Of a stretch of DNA of 64,000 nucleotides, positions 1 through 7,837 are shown in pieces. Position numbers and translations under genes: made by a program. Positions within the stretch are counted from its first letter, which is position 1. Each line of letters opens with the position of its first letter. The DNA is taken from contig NZ_AUDO01000009.1 in the NCBI RefSeq assembly GCF_000425505.1, positions 186,001 through 250,000 on the forward strand, given 5' to 3'. The stretch is from Flavobacterium frigidarium DSM 17623. GTDB taxonomy: Bacteria > Bacteroidota > Bacteroidia > Flavobacteriales > Flavobacteriaceae. Below the pieces are notes generated by a model that saw nothing but the letters and a program-made list of their open reading frames with translations, ran no database searches and was not told the origin of the DNA.

Positions 1-2
1 AT

Positions 3-422
3 CGCGGAAAAGGATATGAATTATTGAGTTTGTATTTTAATCGCACCGAAGATCCCAATGCAGAGCAATGTCCGTTTTTAACAGATGAAGACAATGTAAT
101 AAAGATTAGAAAAGCCAAAGAAATAATCTTGGCGAATATGGCTGAACCACCTGGATTGCAAGAACTAGCAGATCAAGTGGGATTGACATTGAAAAAATTA
201 AAAATGGGATTTAAGCAAATTTACGGAGATACTGTTTATGGGTTCCTATTTGATTATAAAATGGATTTTGCTCGAAAACTACTCGACAGCGGCTCCTATA
301 ATGTGAACGAAGTAGGATTAAAAATAGGGTATAGCACCGGAAGCCACTTCATTGCTGCCTTTAAAAAGAAGTTTGCCACCACTCCAAAAAAATATTTAAT
401 GTCTATTAACCCTGTTACTTAA
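3..422 (+). CDS. AraC-family transcriptional regulator (C-terminal part, 5' end outside window)
   Basis: The reading frame is open from base 3, so the true start lies upstream and only the DNA-binding end is visible. An in-frame TTG at 24 is inside the gene and is not a convincing start. Two helix-turn-helix units of the AraC type are visible: the first around the stretch LQELADQVGLT, the second in the conserved segment with GYSTGSHFIAAFKKKF and the typical ending TPKKYL. Such proteins bind DNA as activators or repressors. It lies about 100 bases upstream of hemH on the same strand, but a separate promoter-like box in the gap suggests that hemH is transcribed on its own. The effector is unknown because the sensory part is missing. 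Confidence 0.9.
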   Translation, partial: RGKGYELLSLYFNRTEDPNAEQCPFLTDEDNVIKIRKAKEIILANMAEPPGLQELADQVGLTLKKLKMGFKQIYGDTVYGFLFDYKMDFARKLLDSGSYNVNEVGLKIGYSTGSHFIAAFKKKFATTPKKYLMSINPVT

Positions 423-495
423 TTAGTATCGATTTTATATATTAAACAATCAATAAATAATAGTTAATTCCAATTTATAAAAAAGTATGTTTCAG

Positions 496-503
496 TACTT
501 TTG
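496..503 (+). promoter_or_regulatory. Bacteroidota -7 box upstream of hemH
   Basis: TACTTTTG matches the Bacteroidota primary-sigma -7 consensus TAnnTTTG and sits 19 bases before the hemH ATG. No clear -33 TTTG was found at the expected distance, so the call rests on one element and its position. Confidence 0.5.
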
Positions 504-521
504 TAAACAAAAAATCACACA

Positions 522-1553
522 ATGAAAGGCGTATTATTAGTAAACCTTGGATCTCCTGAAAGTCCTACACCAAAAGATGTTAAACCGTATTTAGACGAAT
601 TTTTAATGGATAAATACGTGATTGACGTTCCGTTTTTATTAAGAGCGTTACTTGTTCGCGGAATTATTTTACAAACACGACCTAAGAAATCAGCTGCTGC
701 TTACGCAAAAATATGGTGGGATGAAGGTTCTCCATTGGTAGTAATATCGAAGAGAATGCACGAAAAGGTAAAGCAACAGGTAGAAGTACCAGTAGCTCTA
801 GCAATGCGCTATGGTAATCCTTCTATACTTGCAGGTTTACAAGAATTGAGAGACAAAGGGGTTACAGAAGTATTGCTCTTTCCGTTGTATCCACAGCATG
901 CTATGGCGTCAACGACAACGATATTAGTATTAGCAGAAGAGTTACGTAAGAAACATTTTCCTGAGATGAAATTTGCATCTGTTCCTGCTTTTTATAACAA
1001 ACCTGATTATTTAAAAAACCTTGCTGATTCTATTAAAGGACATCTAGAAGGTTACAATTATGATCACCTATTATTCTCCTACCACGGAATCCCTGAACGT
1101 CACATTCGTAAAACAGATGTAACAAAATCACATTGCAAAATTGATGGTTCTTGTTGCAATACGCCATCTCCAGCACATGAATTTTGTTACCGTCATCAAT
1201 GTTATGAAACAACTAAACAAGTGGTGAAATTATTAGGCATTCCAGAAGGAAAATACAGCCAAACATTTCAGTCGCGTTTAGCAGGTGATAAATGGTTAAC
1301 ACCCTACACTGATGTTGAAGTAAACAAAATGCCAGATAAAGGAATTAAAAAATTAGCAGTAGTTACTCCAGCTTTTGTATCTGATTGTTTAGAGACATTA
1401 GAAGAAATCGCTATGGAAGCTAATCACGAATTCAAAGCGCATGGTGGTGAAGAATTTAAAGCTATTCCTTGTTTAAATGATGGTGATGAATGGTGCTCAA
1501 CTGTAAGTAACTGGATTAACAGCTGGGCAATTTCTGAAAAGTTAGCATATTAG
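522..1553 (+). CDS. hemH: Ferrochelatase (HemH)
   Basis: Inserts Fe2+ into protoporphyrin (coproporphyrin in some lineages) near the end of haem synthesis. The 343-residue length fits the family. Visible signatures are the N-terminal NLGSPE (8-13), the segment SYHGIPERH (186-194) with the catalytic-type His188, and the C-terminal TPAFVSDCLETLEEI (282-296). A Cys-rich stretch follows the active-site loop (Cys205, 211, 212, 222, 227); it may bind metal or an iron-sulfur cluster, but this is inference. The stop codon abuts the ATG of the next gene (TAGATG), so translation is probably coupled. A HemJ-like gene follows two genes later, so haem synthesis appears to be the main theme of the operon. 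Confidence 0.97.
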   Translation: MKGVLLVNLGSPESPTPKDVKPYLDEFLMDKYVIDVPFLLRALLVRGIILQTRPKKSAAAYAKIWWDEGSPLVVISKRMHEKVKQQVEVPVALAMRYGNPSILAGLQELRDKGVTEVLLFPLYPQHAMASTTTILVLAEELRKKHFPEMKFASVPAFYNKPDYLKNLADSIKGHLEGYNYDHLLFSYHGIPERHIRKTDVTKSHCKIDGSCCNTPSPAHEFCYRHQCYETTKQVVKLLGIPEGKYSQTFQSRLAGDKWLTPYTDVEVNKMPDKGIKKLAVVTPAFVSDCLETLEEIAMEANHEFKAHGGEEFKAIPCLNDGDEWCSTVSNWINSWAISEKLAY

Positions 1554-2912
1554 ATGGCAGTAAGTGCAGAGGATTTAGGGACCCAAGACATTAAGATACT
1601 ATTGATGAAACAAGCGATACCTGCATCTGTAGGTATTTTGTTCATGTCGGTTAATATCTTGATTGATACCATATTTGTGGGACAATGGATTGGTTCCCTA
1701 GCAATCGCTGCAGTAACTGTTGTACTGCCTATCACTTTTTTTATATCTTCATTGGGTATGGCAATTGGTGTAGGTGGTGGCTCTGTACTATCGAGAGCCT
1801 TAGGAGGAAACAACAAAGAAAAAGCACTGCTCACATTTGCCAATCAAATAATGATGACCTTTTTCATGGCGTCATTATTTGTAATACTAGGTATTTTCTT
1901 TAGTGAAGAAATGCTTGAGTTGTTTGGAGCAAAAGGAGCAATTGTCGCGCCAGCAACAGAGTTCTTTTTTCCAATAATATTTTCGGTGCCTTTTCTAGCG
2001 CTTTGTATGATGGGAAATAATATCATTCGAGCAGAAGGAAAAGCAAAGTTTGCTATGTATGCCATGATTATCCCAGCCTTTGTCAACATCCTTCTGGACA
2101 TTGTTTTTATCAAGATAATGAATTTAGGAATGACGGGAGCTGCACTAGCAACTTCGATTTCTTATGTGATGTGTTTCTTATTTGTATTGTGGTTTTTTAT
2201 GAATAAAAGCGAGCTCAAATTAGAACTAAGACATTTTAAATTCAACTTTCCCATCATTAAGGAAATCACAGAACTAAGTTTTGTTACTTTTTCGAGACAA
2301 GGTGTTATTAGTATTTTATCTATTATATTAAACCACACTTTATATACTTATGGTGGAGAACATTCAATAGCTGTCTACGGAATTATAAGTCGCATGTTAA
2401 TGTTTGCGCTATTCCCTGTACTGGGAATCACTCAAGGATTTATTCCTATTGCGGGATACAACTTTGGAGCAAAAAATTACGATAGAGTAAAAGAGTCTAT
2501 TCAAATTTCTATTAAATACGCCGCTGTTCTTGCAGCAATAATATTTGTATTTATATTGTTTTTTGCCAAGCCAATTGTTAGCGTTTTTACGACAGACATT
2601 AAAGTGATTGAAGAAACTCCTAATGCGCTCCGATGGGTATTTGCAGCCTCTCCCATTATTGCCATTCAACTAATTGGAGCAGCCTATTTTCAAGCAGCAG
2701 GAAAAGCAAAAAAAGCATTGTTTTTAACATTGAGTAAACAAGGGTTTTTCTTAATTCCGTTAGTTTTAATTCTACCAAATTTTTTCGGTATTTTTGGCGT
2801 ATGGATTTCCTTCCCCATTGCCGATGTTTTATCGACAGTGATCACAGGATATTTCTTAAAGAAAGAAATGAATACTAAATTGAACAATACAAGCGATGGA
2901 TCAATATTATAA
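1554..2912 (+). CDS. MATE-family efflux transporter
   Basis: A 452-residue integral membrane protein with about twelve hydrophobic segments in two halves, typical of multidrug and toxic compound extrusion (MATE) proteins that exchange Na+ or H+ for organic cations. Family-like features are the N-terminal segment IPASVGILFMSVNILIDTIF and the glycine-rich MAIGVGGGSVLSRALG around residues 64-80. The gene starts directly after the hemH stop and overlaps the next gene by 17 bases, so it belongs to the same transcript. Its place between two haem-synthesis genes could mean export of a porphyrin or another toxic intermediate, but nothing in the sequence proves the substrate. Confidence 0.92.
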   Translation: MAVSAEDLGTQDIKILLMKQAIPASVGILFMSVNILIDTIFVGQWIGSLAIAAVTVVLPITFFISSLGMAIGVGGGSVLSRALGGNNKEKALLTFANQIMMTFFMASLFVILGIFFSEEMLELFGAKGAIVAPATEFFFPIIFSVPFLALCMMGNNIIRAEGKAKFAMYAMIIPAFVNILLDIVFIKIMNLGMTGAALATSISYVMCFLFVLWFFMNKSELKLELRHFKFNFPIIKEITELSFVTFSRQGVISILSIILNHTLYTYGGEHSIAVYGIISRMLMFALFPVLGITQGFIPIAGYNFGAKNYDRVKESIQISIKYAAVLAAIIFVFILFFAKPIVSVFTTDIKVIEETPNALRWVFAASPIIAIQLIGAAYFQAAGKAKKALFLTLSKQGFFLIPLVLILPNFFGIFGVWISFPIADVLSTVITGYFLKKEMNTKLNNTSDGSIL

Positions 2913-3453
2913 TTACCTCAAATCATTACACCTAATTTTTGTTATCACATGGTTTGCAGGATTGTTTTACATCGTGAGACTATTTGTGTACCAAATTGAA
3001 GCTGCTGCAAAACCTTCTCCTGAAAAAGAAATTTTGCAAAAACAATACAAGATAATGACTTATCGCTTGTGGTATATTATCTCTTGGCCTTCGGCTGTTT
3101 TAGCCAGTATTTTTGCTTTTTGGATGTTGTTTTTTACTGCAACTGGAAAAGCTTGGTTACAAATGCCATGGATGCATGTTAAACTTGGCTTTGTTTTTGT
3201 ACTATATTTATACCATGCAAAGTGCCATCAAATTTTTAAACAATTGCAAAATAATGAGGTCAAATACAGCACTAACTTCATGCGATTATGGAATGAAGGA
3301 GCGACCATAATATTATTTTCAGTTGTCTTTTTAGTAATATTAAAAAATGCCTTCAACTGGATTTATGGCGTTATCGGAATCATTTCATTTTCTGTGATAA
3401 TTATGTTGGGCTTCAAATTTTATAAGAGAATAAGAGAAAGAAATCAATCTTAA
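2896..3453 (+). CDS. hemJ: HemJ-like protoporphyrinogen IX oxidase / CopD-family membrane protein
   Basis: A 185-residue protein with four or five membrane helices. The N-terminal motif LHLIFVITWFAGLFYIVRL (11-29), with His12, is the hallmark of the HemJ (UPF0093) family, which oxidises protoporphyrinogen IX to protoporphyrin IX, the step just before ferrochelatase. Databases often label the flavobacterial members 'CopD family', which is a loose homology call. The start overlaps the end of the MATE gene by 17 bases. The operon with hemH supports HemJ function and argues against copper transport. Residual doubt concerns enzyme activity, since no biochemistry is readable from the sequence. Confidence 0.8.
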   Translation: MDQYYNYLKSLHLIFVITWFAGLFYIVRLFVYQIEAAAKPSPEKEILQKQYKIMTYRLWYIISWPSAVLASIFAFWMLFFTATGKAWLQMPWMHVKLGFVFVLYLYHAKCHQIFKQLQNNEVKYSTNFMRLWNEGATIILFSVVFLVILKNAFNWIYGVIGIISFSVIIMLGFKFYKRIRERNQS

Positions 3454-3456
3454 AAT

Positions 3457-4926
3457 ATGCTAAAAGATTTTAAATTATCTATGTTATCATTACGCATTCG
3501 AATATTCCTTTCGATGATTGTATTGATAATCCTAGCCTCTGTTTTACTTGCTTCAATTTCGATTATTCAGTTTAAAACTGAAGCAAAAGAGTACCACCAA
3601 GAACGTTTAGAACGCAAAGAAAACGCAGTTAAAGAACATATCAACTATGTTTTATCTACAACAACTTACCCGCTAACTACCGATAATTTAGATCTTATTT
3701 TTAAAGATAAAATTCACGAACTAGCACATATTCATAATATCGAAATCAACATTTACAGCCTTGATGGTAAATTGTTGAAATCATCTAAGGAGACTTTCTC
3801 TGTTGATCGCGCTGCTCCACCCATTCCTAAATACATTTTGAAATTGGTGCGTTCCTCTATTGAGAAGCGCTACGTAGACATTAAAACCATTAATGGCGTT
3901 AAAAATCGCTCTTCATACACACAAATTAAGGACGATAAATTTAAACCCTTAGGAGTGCTTAATTTACCCTATCTTGAAGATGATGGCTTTTATGATAAAG
4001 AGCTTAATAATTTCTTGATACGCTTGGGCCAAGTTTATTCCTTTATGTTGATTGTGGCATTTGCCATTGCGTATTTTCTATCATCATACATTACAAAATC
4101 TTTAAAAACAATTTCAGATAGGTTAAATGAAACTAGCTTTAATCAGAAGAACAAGAAAATCGTATTAGAGGCCAGTAGTAAGGAGATTAATTTATTGATT
4201 TCTGCTTATAATAGAATGGTTGATGAGCTGGAAATAAGTGCCGTTAAATTAGCCCAAAGTGAGAGAGAAGAAGCTTGGCGCGAAATGGCGAAACAAGTGG
4301 CACATGAAATCAAGAATCCCTTGACACCTATGCGATTGACGGTTCAAAGTTTTCAACGAAGGTTTAGCCCCGAAGATCCCAATATCATTCAAAAAATGAA
4401 GGATTACTCAGAAACATTAATACAGCAAATTGATACGATGAATGCCGTAGCTTCTGCTTTTTCAAATTTTGCATCGATGCCTGCACAGCAAAACGAAACT
4501 TTGAATGTGGTAGAAGTTGTCGAATTAACGCTCGATATTTTTAATGAAGAACACATTGTTTTCGAAAAAGAGTCACCAGAAATTATATCTAAGATTGATC
4601 GAACACAATTAATTAGAATCATCACTAACTTAGTTAAAAACGCAATACAATCGATTCCTGAAGGCCGTCAAAAAAAGGTTGCTGTTACCGTTACTAAACG
4701 CGACAATAATGTACTTATCACTGTTGAAGACAACGGAATTGGTATTAAACCCGAAGATATAATTCGTATCTTTGAACCTAAATTTACTACTAAAAATAGT
4801 GGTATGGGCCTTGGATTAGGGATTATCAAGAACATTATTGAAAACTACAAAGGAACAATCACCTTTGAAACTGAATATGGAACCGGAACCAAGTTTACTG
4901 TTTCATTACCCATTATAAACTCATAA
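3457..4926 (+). CDS. Membrane sensor histidine kinase
   Basis: 489 residues. The order is an N-terminal membrane helix (about 12-35), an extracytoplasmic sensor region (about 36-190), a second helix (about 191-212), a HAMP linker and a cytoplasmic kinase. The phospho-acceptor is His283 in the motif AHEIKNPLTPM. The ATPase part shows the N box (NLVKNAIQS), a G box (EDNGIGI) and GMGLGLGIIKN. No response regulator gene is adjacent, so this is an orphan kinase by position. It starts 3 bases after the hemJ stop and 9 bases separate it from the enoyl-CoA hydratase gene, so it is in the operon. The stimulus cannot be read from the sequence. Confidence 0.93.
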   Translation: MLKDFKLSMLSLRIRIFLSMIVLIILASVLLASISIIQFKTEAKEYHQERLERKENAVKEHINYVLSTTTYPLTTDNLDLIFKDKIHELAHIHNIEINIYSLDGKLLKSSKETFSVDRAAPPIPKYILKLVRSSIEKRYVDIKTINGVKNRSSYTQIKDDKFKPLGVLNLPYLEDDGFYDKELNNFLIRLGQVYSFMLIVAFAIAYFLSSYITKSLKTISDRLNETSFNQKNKKIVLEASSKEINLLISAYNRMVDELEISAVKLAQSEREEAWREMAKQVAHEIKNPLTPMRLTVQSFQRRFSPEDPNIIQKMKDYSETLIQQIDTMNAVASAFSNFASMPAQQNETLNVVEVVELTLDIFNEEHIVFEKESPEIISKIDRTQLIRIITNLVKNAIQSIPEGRQKKVAVTVTKRDNNVLITVEDNGIGIKPEDIIRIFEPKFTTKNSGMGLGLGIIKNIIENYKGTITFETEYGTGTKFTVSLPIINS

Positions 4927-4935
4927 ACTATCATA

Positions 4936-5718
4936 ATGAATTACGAAAACATTCTTACCTCAATTGATAACAATATCACGACAATTACAATCAATAGACC
5001 TACAAAACTGAATGCACTTAACAAAGCTACAATCGAAGAATTGCATCATGCATTTGCGGCTGTAGCCAAAGACAAGCAAACTAAAGTTATCATATTAACG
5101 GGTATTGGAGAAAAGGCATTTGTTGCCGGTGCTGATATCGCTGAATTTGCTAATTTCTCTGTAGAGGAAGGAGTACAACTTGCAGCTAGCGGTCAAGAAA
5201 AGTTATTTAATTTTGTAGAACGTTTGAAAGTTCCGGTAATTGCAGCAGTGAACGGATTTGCACTTGGTGGTGGCTTAGAGCTAGCAATGGCTTGCCATAT
5301 TAGAGTGGCCTCAGACAATGCAAAAATGGGATTACCAGAAGTATCTTTAGGAGTTATTCCAGGATACGGGGGAACCCAACGCTTACCACAACTTATAGGG
5401 AAAGGTCGTGCCATGGAAATGATTATGACAGCTGGAATGGTTACCGCAGAAGAAGCCTATAGAACGGGTTTAGTTAATCATGTTGTAGCTCAGGCAGATC
5501 TTATGGAATTTTGTACGGGAATCGCACAAAAAATGATGAAAAACTCACCTATGGCAATTGGTATGGCAATAAATGCTGTGAATGCTAATTTCAAAGAGGG
5601 AGAAAACGGTTTTGATACTGAAATAAAATCTTTCGGAAAATGTTTTGGAACCAATGATTTTAAAGAAGGAACTACTGCATTTCTCGAAAAAAGAAAAGCT
5701 GTCTTTTCAGGAGAATAG
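4936..5718 (+). CDS. Enoyl-CoA hydratase/isomerase (crotonase family)
   Basis: A 260-residue crotonase-fold protein, the normal length for a short-chain enoyl-CoA hydratase that adds water to trans-2-enoyl-CoA in beta-oxidation. The oxyanion-hole segments AGADIAEF (about 64-71) and GFALGGGLELAM (107-118) are present. The two acid residues that carry catalysis in the rat mitochondrial enzyme correspond to Glu115 and Glu135 (in LPEVSLGVIPGYGGTQRL). Both glutamates are kept, which favours a genuine hydratase. It is the last gene of the operon that starts with hemH and is followed by a strong terminator. The link with haem synthesis is not obvious. Confidence 0.93.
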   Translation: MNYENILTSIDNNITTITINRPTKLNALNKATIEELHHAFAAVAKDKQTKVIILTGIGEKAFVAGADIAEFANFSVEEGVQLAASGQEKLFNFVERLKVPVIAAVNGFALGGGLELAMACHIRVASDNAKMGLPEVSLGVIPGYGGTQRLPQLIGKGRAMEMIMTAGMVTAEEAYRTGLVNHVVAQADLMEFCTGIAQKMMKNSPMAIGMAINAVNANFKEGENGFDTEIKSFGKCFGTNDFKEGTTAFLEKRKAVFSGE

Positions 5719-5735
5719 TTGTTTTCGAAAATAAT

Positions 5736-5781
5736 AACCGCAGATTTGGAGCAAAAATAGCCTTCAAATCTGTGGTTTTTT
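5736..5781 (+). terminator. Rho-independent terminator after the hemH operon
   Basis: A 16-base stem (5736-5751 with 5762-5777, two mismatches) closes a 10-base loop and is followed by a T-rich run. It sits 18 bases after the enoyl-CoA hydratase stop. Confidence 0.85.
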
Positions 5782-5885
5782 TATTTATTCAAATAAAGTT
5801 TTTGTAGAAATCAATCTGCTATTCGGTTACAAAAGCTAATTTTGCAGCTACTCGTTAAGAGTATTTTCAATTTAAAATTCATATC

Positions 5886-6287
5886 ATGTCATACGAGCCA
5901 GTATTTGCTCTTTTTTGGGAGCGCGTAAAACAAAGTATTCAAGAGGGAACTTATGCCAAATTAACTTTGGCCAAGACTATAGGAGACACCGAACTAAAAA
6001 ACATGTACATAAGACCTGTTTTATTAGAGGAAGGTGGCTACACTTTATCGATAATCGCGCGTTATAAAACAGAGGAAATAGAGAGCTTCCATTCCATAGA
6101 TGAGGCATATGCTATCTTATTTCCATACATGAATAATCCGTTTATGACTGCTTTATTATTCACTACAGAAAATGACATCACTTTTAAACTGAATAAAAAA
6201 AGGGTGGGGTCTATCATCGAGCAAGCACCAACCTTTAAAAGTGCATCAGATGTTATTATCGAAATGAAAGACAAAGGAATTATCTAA
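5886..6287 (+). CDS. Conserved hypothetical protein
   Basis: A 133-residue soluble protein with no signal peptide or membrane helix. I recognise no domain. It is Glu/Lys-rich with alternating helix and strand character (for example TLSIIARYKTEEIESFHSIDEAYAILFPYM). The ATG is the first in frame and is preceded by a long leader that follows the upstream terminator. A convincing terminator directly downstream makes it a stand-alone transcription unit. The codon use and the flanking terminators support a real gene; the function is unknown. Confidence 0.75.
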   Translation: MSYEPVFALFWERVKQSIQEGTYAKLTLAKTIGDTELKNMYIRPVLLEEGGYTLSIIARYKTEEIESFHSIDEAYAILFPYMNNPFMTALLFTTENDITFKLNKKRVGSIIEQAPTFKSASDVIIEMKDKGII

Positions 6288-6310
6288 TTCATCGATACTA
6301 TTATAAAAAA

Positions 6311-6342
6311 CAAAGCCACTCAACTCGAGTGGCTTTGCTCAT
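6311..6342. terminator. Terminator hairpin between convergent genes
   Basis: A perfect 11-base stem (6311-6321 with 6327-6337) encloses a 5-base loop. An A-rich run precedes it and a short T-containing stretch follows, so it could serve both the plus-strand gene ending at 6287 and the minus-strand efflux operon ending at 6386. Confidence 0.8.
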
Positions 6343-6385
6343 TTAAGAGGGTTTATAAAGACTATTAAACTTTATATGACAACTA

Positions 6386-7837
6386 CTAATTCCAACCTCC
6401 TCCTAAAGATTTATACATATTAACTCTTGCCGTTAACTGCTCTTTTTTTGCTGAAACCAAGTCTAGCTTAGCTTCTAGCGCATCCCTTTGAGTCAACAGC
6501 ACTTCCATGTAGTCAGCTCTCGCTGCTCTAAATAATGTATTTGTGATTGTAATGGCATTATTCAATGCATTAACTTGCTTTTCCTTTTGACCATAAATTT
6601 GCTTTAAATTTTCGATTTTAGACATTCCGTTTAAAACCTCAACATGTGCATTTAACACTGTTTTTTCATAATCAAAAATTGCTTGTAACTGACGGTCATT
6701 TGCATTATAATAAGCTGCTTTTATAGCATTTCGATTAATAATGGGAGCAACAACATCACCCGCTAAGCGATACAAAACAGATTCTGGAGTTGTAGTGATG
6801 TATTTTAAATTAAATGACTCTACACCTACTCCAGCACGCAATGTCAAAGACGGATAAAAGTTTGCCTTGGCTACTTTTGTATCTAATTTAGCCGCGCTTA
6901 ACTCGTATTCTGCTTTTCTAATATCAGGACGATTGACTAATAATTGTGATGGCACACCCACATACATTGTGTCTATTTGCTTTTCGATAAACTTTTCAGA
7001 GGCACGTTTGATATGCTGTGGAGATCGACCTATTAAGAAATTTAATTTATTTTCCACCTCTACTAATTCTTGTTTAACGGTATATAGTTCGCTAGTGTTT
7101 TTAAACACCTCAGCTTCTAAACGTTGTACTCCAAGCTCTGTAGCTTTTGCAGCTAATTTTTGTAATCTAACTGTTCGCAAACCATCATTTTGCAATTCTA
7201 AATTTTGTTTTATAATCAACAGCTTATTATCTAGAGCTTGCATTTCATAATAGGAATCAGCGATTTCAGCAATTAAATGGGTCATCATAAAATTCTTCCC
7301 TTCTATCGAAGACAGGTATTCCATAACCGCAGCTTTTTTTGCATTTCGCAGCTTTTTCCAAACATCGACTTCCCAAGTTGCAAATGCGCCAATGCTATAA
7401 TTGGGCAATGCTTCTGGAAATTCTTGATCTCCTTTTACGTGGGTATTTGCATCATTAGCACCTTGGCTCGTGTAGCGACCTACTTTTTCAACCTCAGCAG
7501 CGGCAGCAATACCCACAGAAGGTAGGTATTCTCCCTTCCTAGATTGGATTTCGTTCTTAGCGATATCTACTTGTTGCAACATGATATTTAACTCTTGGTT
7601 GTTTACCAATGCTGTATCTATCAAGGCACTCAAATCAGCATCATTGAAAAACTCTTTCCACTGCATGTTAGCTGAATTAATCGTATCACGTCCACTGATA
7701 GAGTCAAAACTTTCTGGTAAAGACGTTTTCTCTGTTCGAATATCTCTCTTTGGAACACAACTTTGTAACATCGCTAAAGATAAGGTCAGCAGCAAAGCCG
7801 ACCTCATTTTTACATTCTTGAAAATTAACTTATTCAT
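6386..7837 (-). CDS. TolC/NodT-family outer-membrane efflux lipoprotein
   Basis: Outer-membrane channel of a three-part RND pump. From the chosen ATG the protein has 483 residues. A Lys-rich N-terminus is followed by a hydrophobic stretch ending in the lipobox LQSC, so the mature protein should be lipidated. Repeated long helical segments with Ala/Leu/Asn/Gln patterns, and features such as LLVNRPDIRKAEYELSAA, are typical of the outer-membrane efflux protein family. The chosen start at 7837 overlaps the stop of the RND gene in the compact form ATGAATAA; an alternative ATG lies 9 bases upstream (7846). It is the third gene of the minus-strand operon adaptor, pump, channel. Confidence 0.93.
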   Translation of the reverse strand: MNKLIFKNVKMRSALLLTLSLAMLQSCVPKRDIRTEKTSLPESFDSISGRDTINSANMQWKEFFNDADLSALIDTALVNNQELNIMLQQVDIAKNEIQSRKGEYLPSVGIAAAAEVEKVGRYTSQGANDANTHVKGDQEFPEALPNYSIGAFATWEVDVWKKLRNAKKAAVMEYLSSIEGKNFMMTHLIAEIADSYYEMQALDNKLLIIKQNLELQNDGLRTVRLQKLAAKATELGVQRLEAEVFKNTSELYTVKQELVEVENKLNFLIGRSPQHIKRASEKFIEKQIDTMYVGVPSQLLVNRPDIRKAEYELSAAKLDTKVAKANFYPSLTLRAGVGVESFNLKYITTTPESVLYRLAGDVVAPIINRNAIKAAYYNANDRQLQAIFDYEKTVLNAHVEVLNGMSKIENLKQIYGQKEKQVNALNNAITITNTLFRAARADYMEVLLTQRDALEAKLDLVSAKKEQLTARVNMYKSLGGGWN

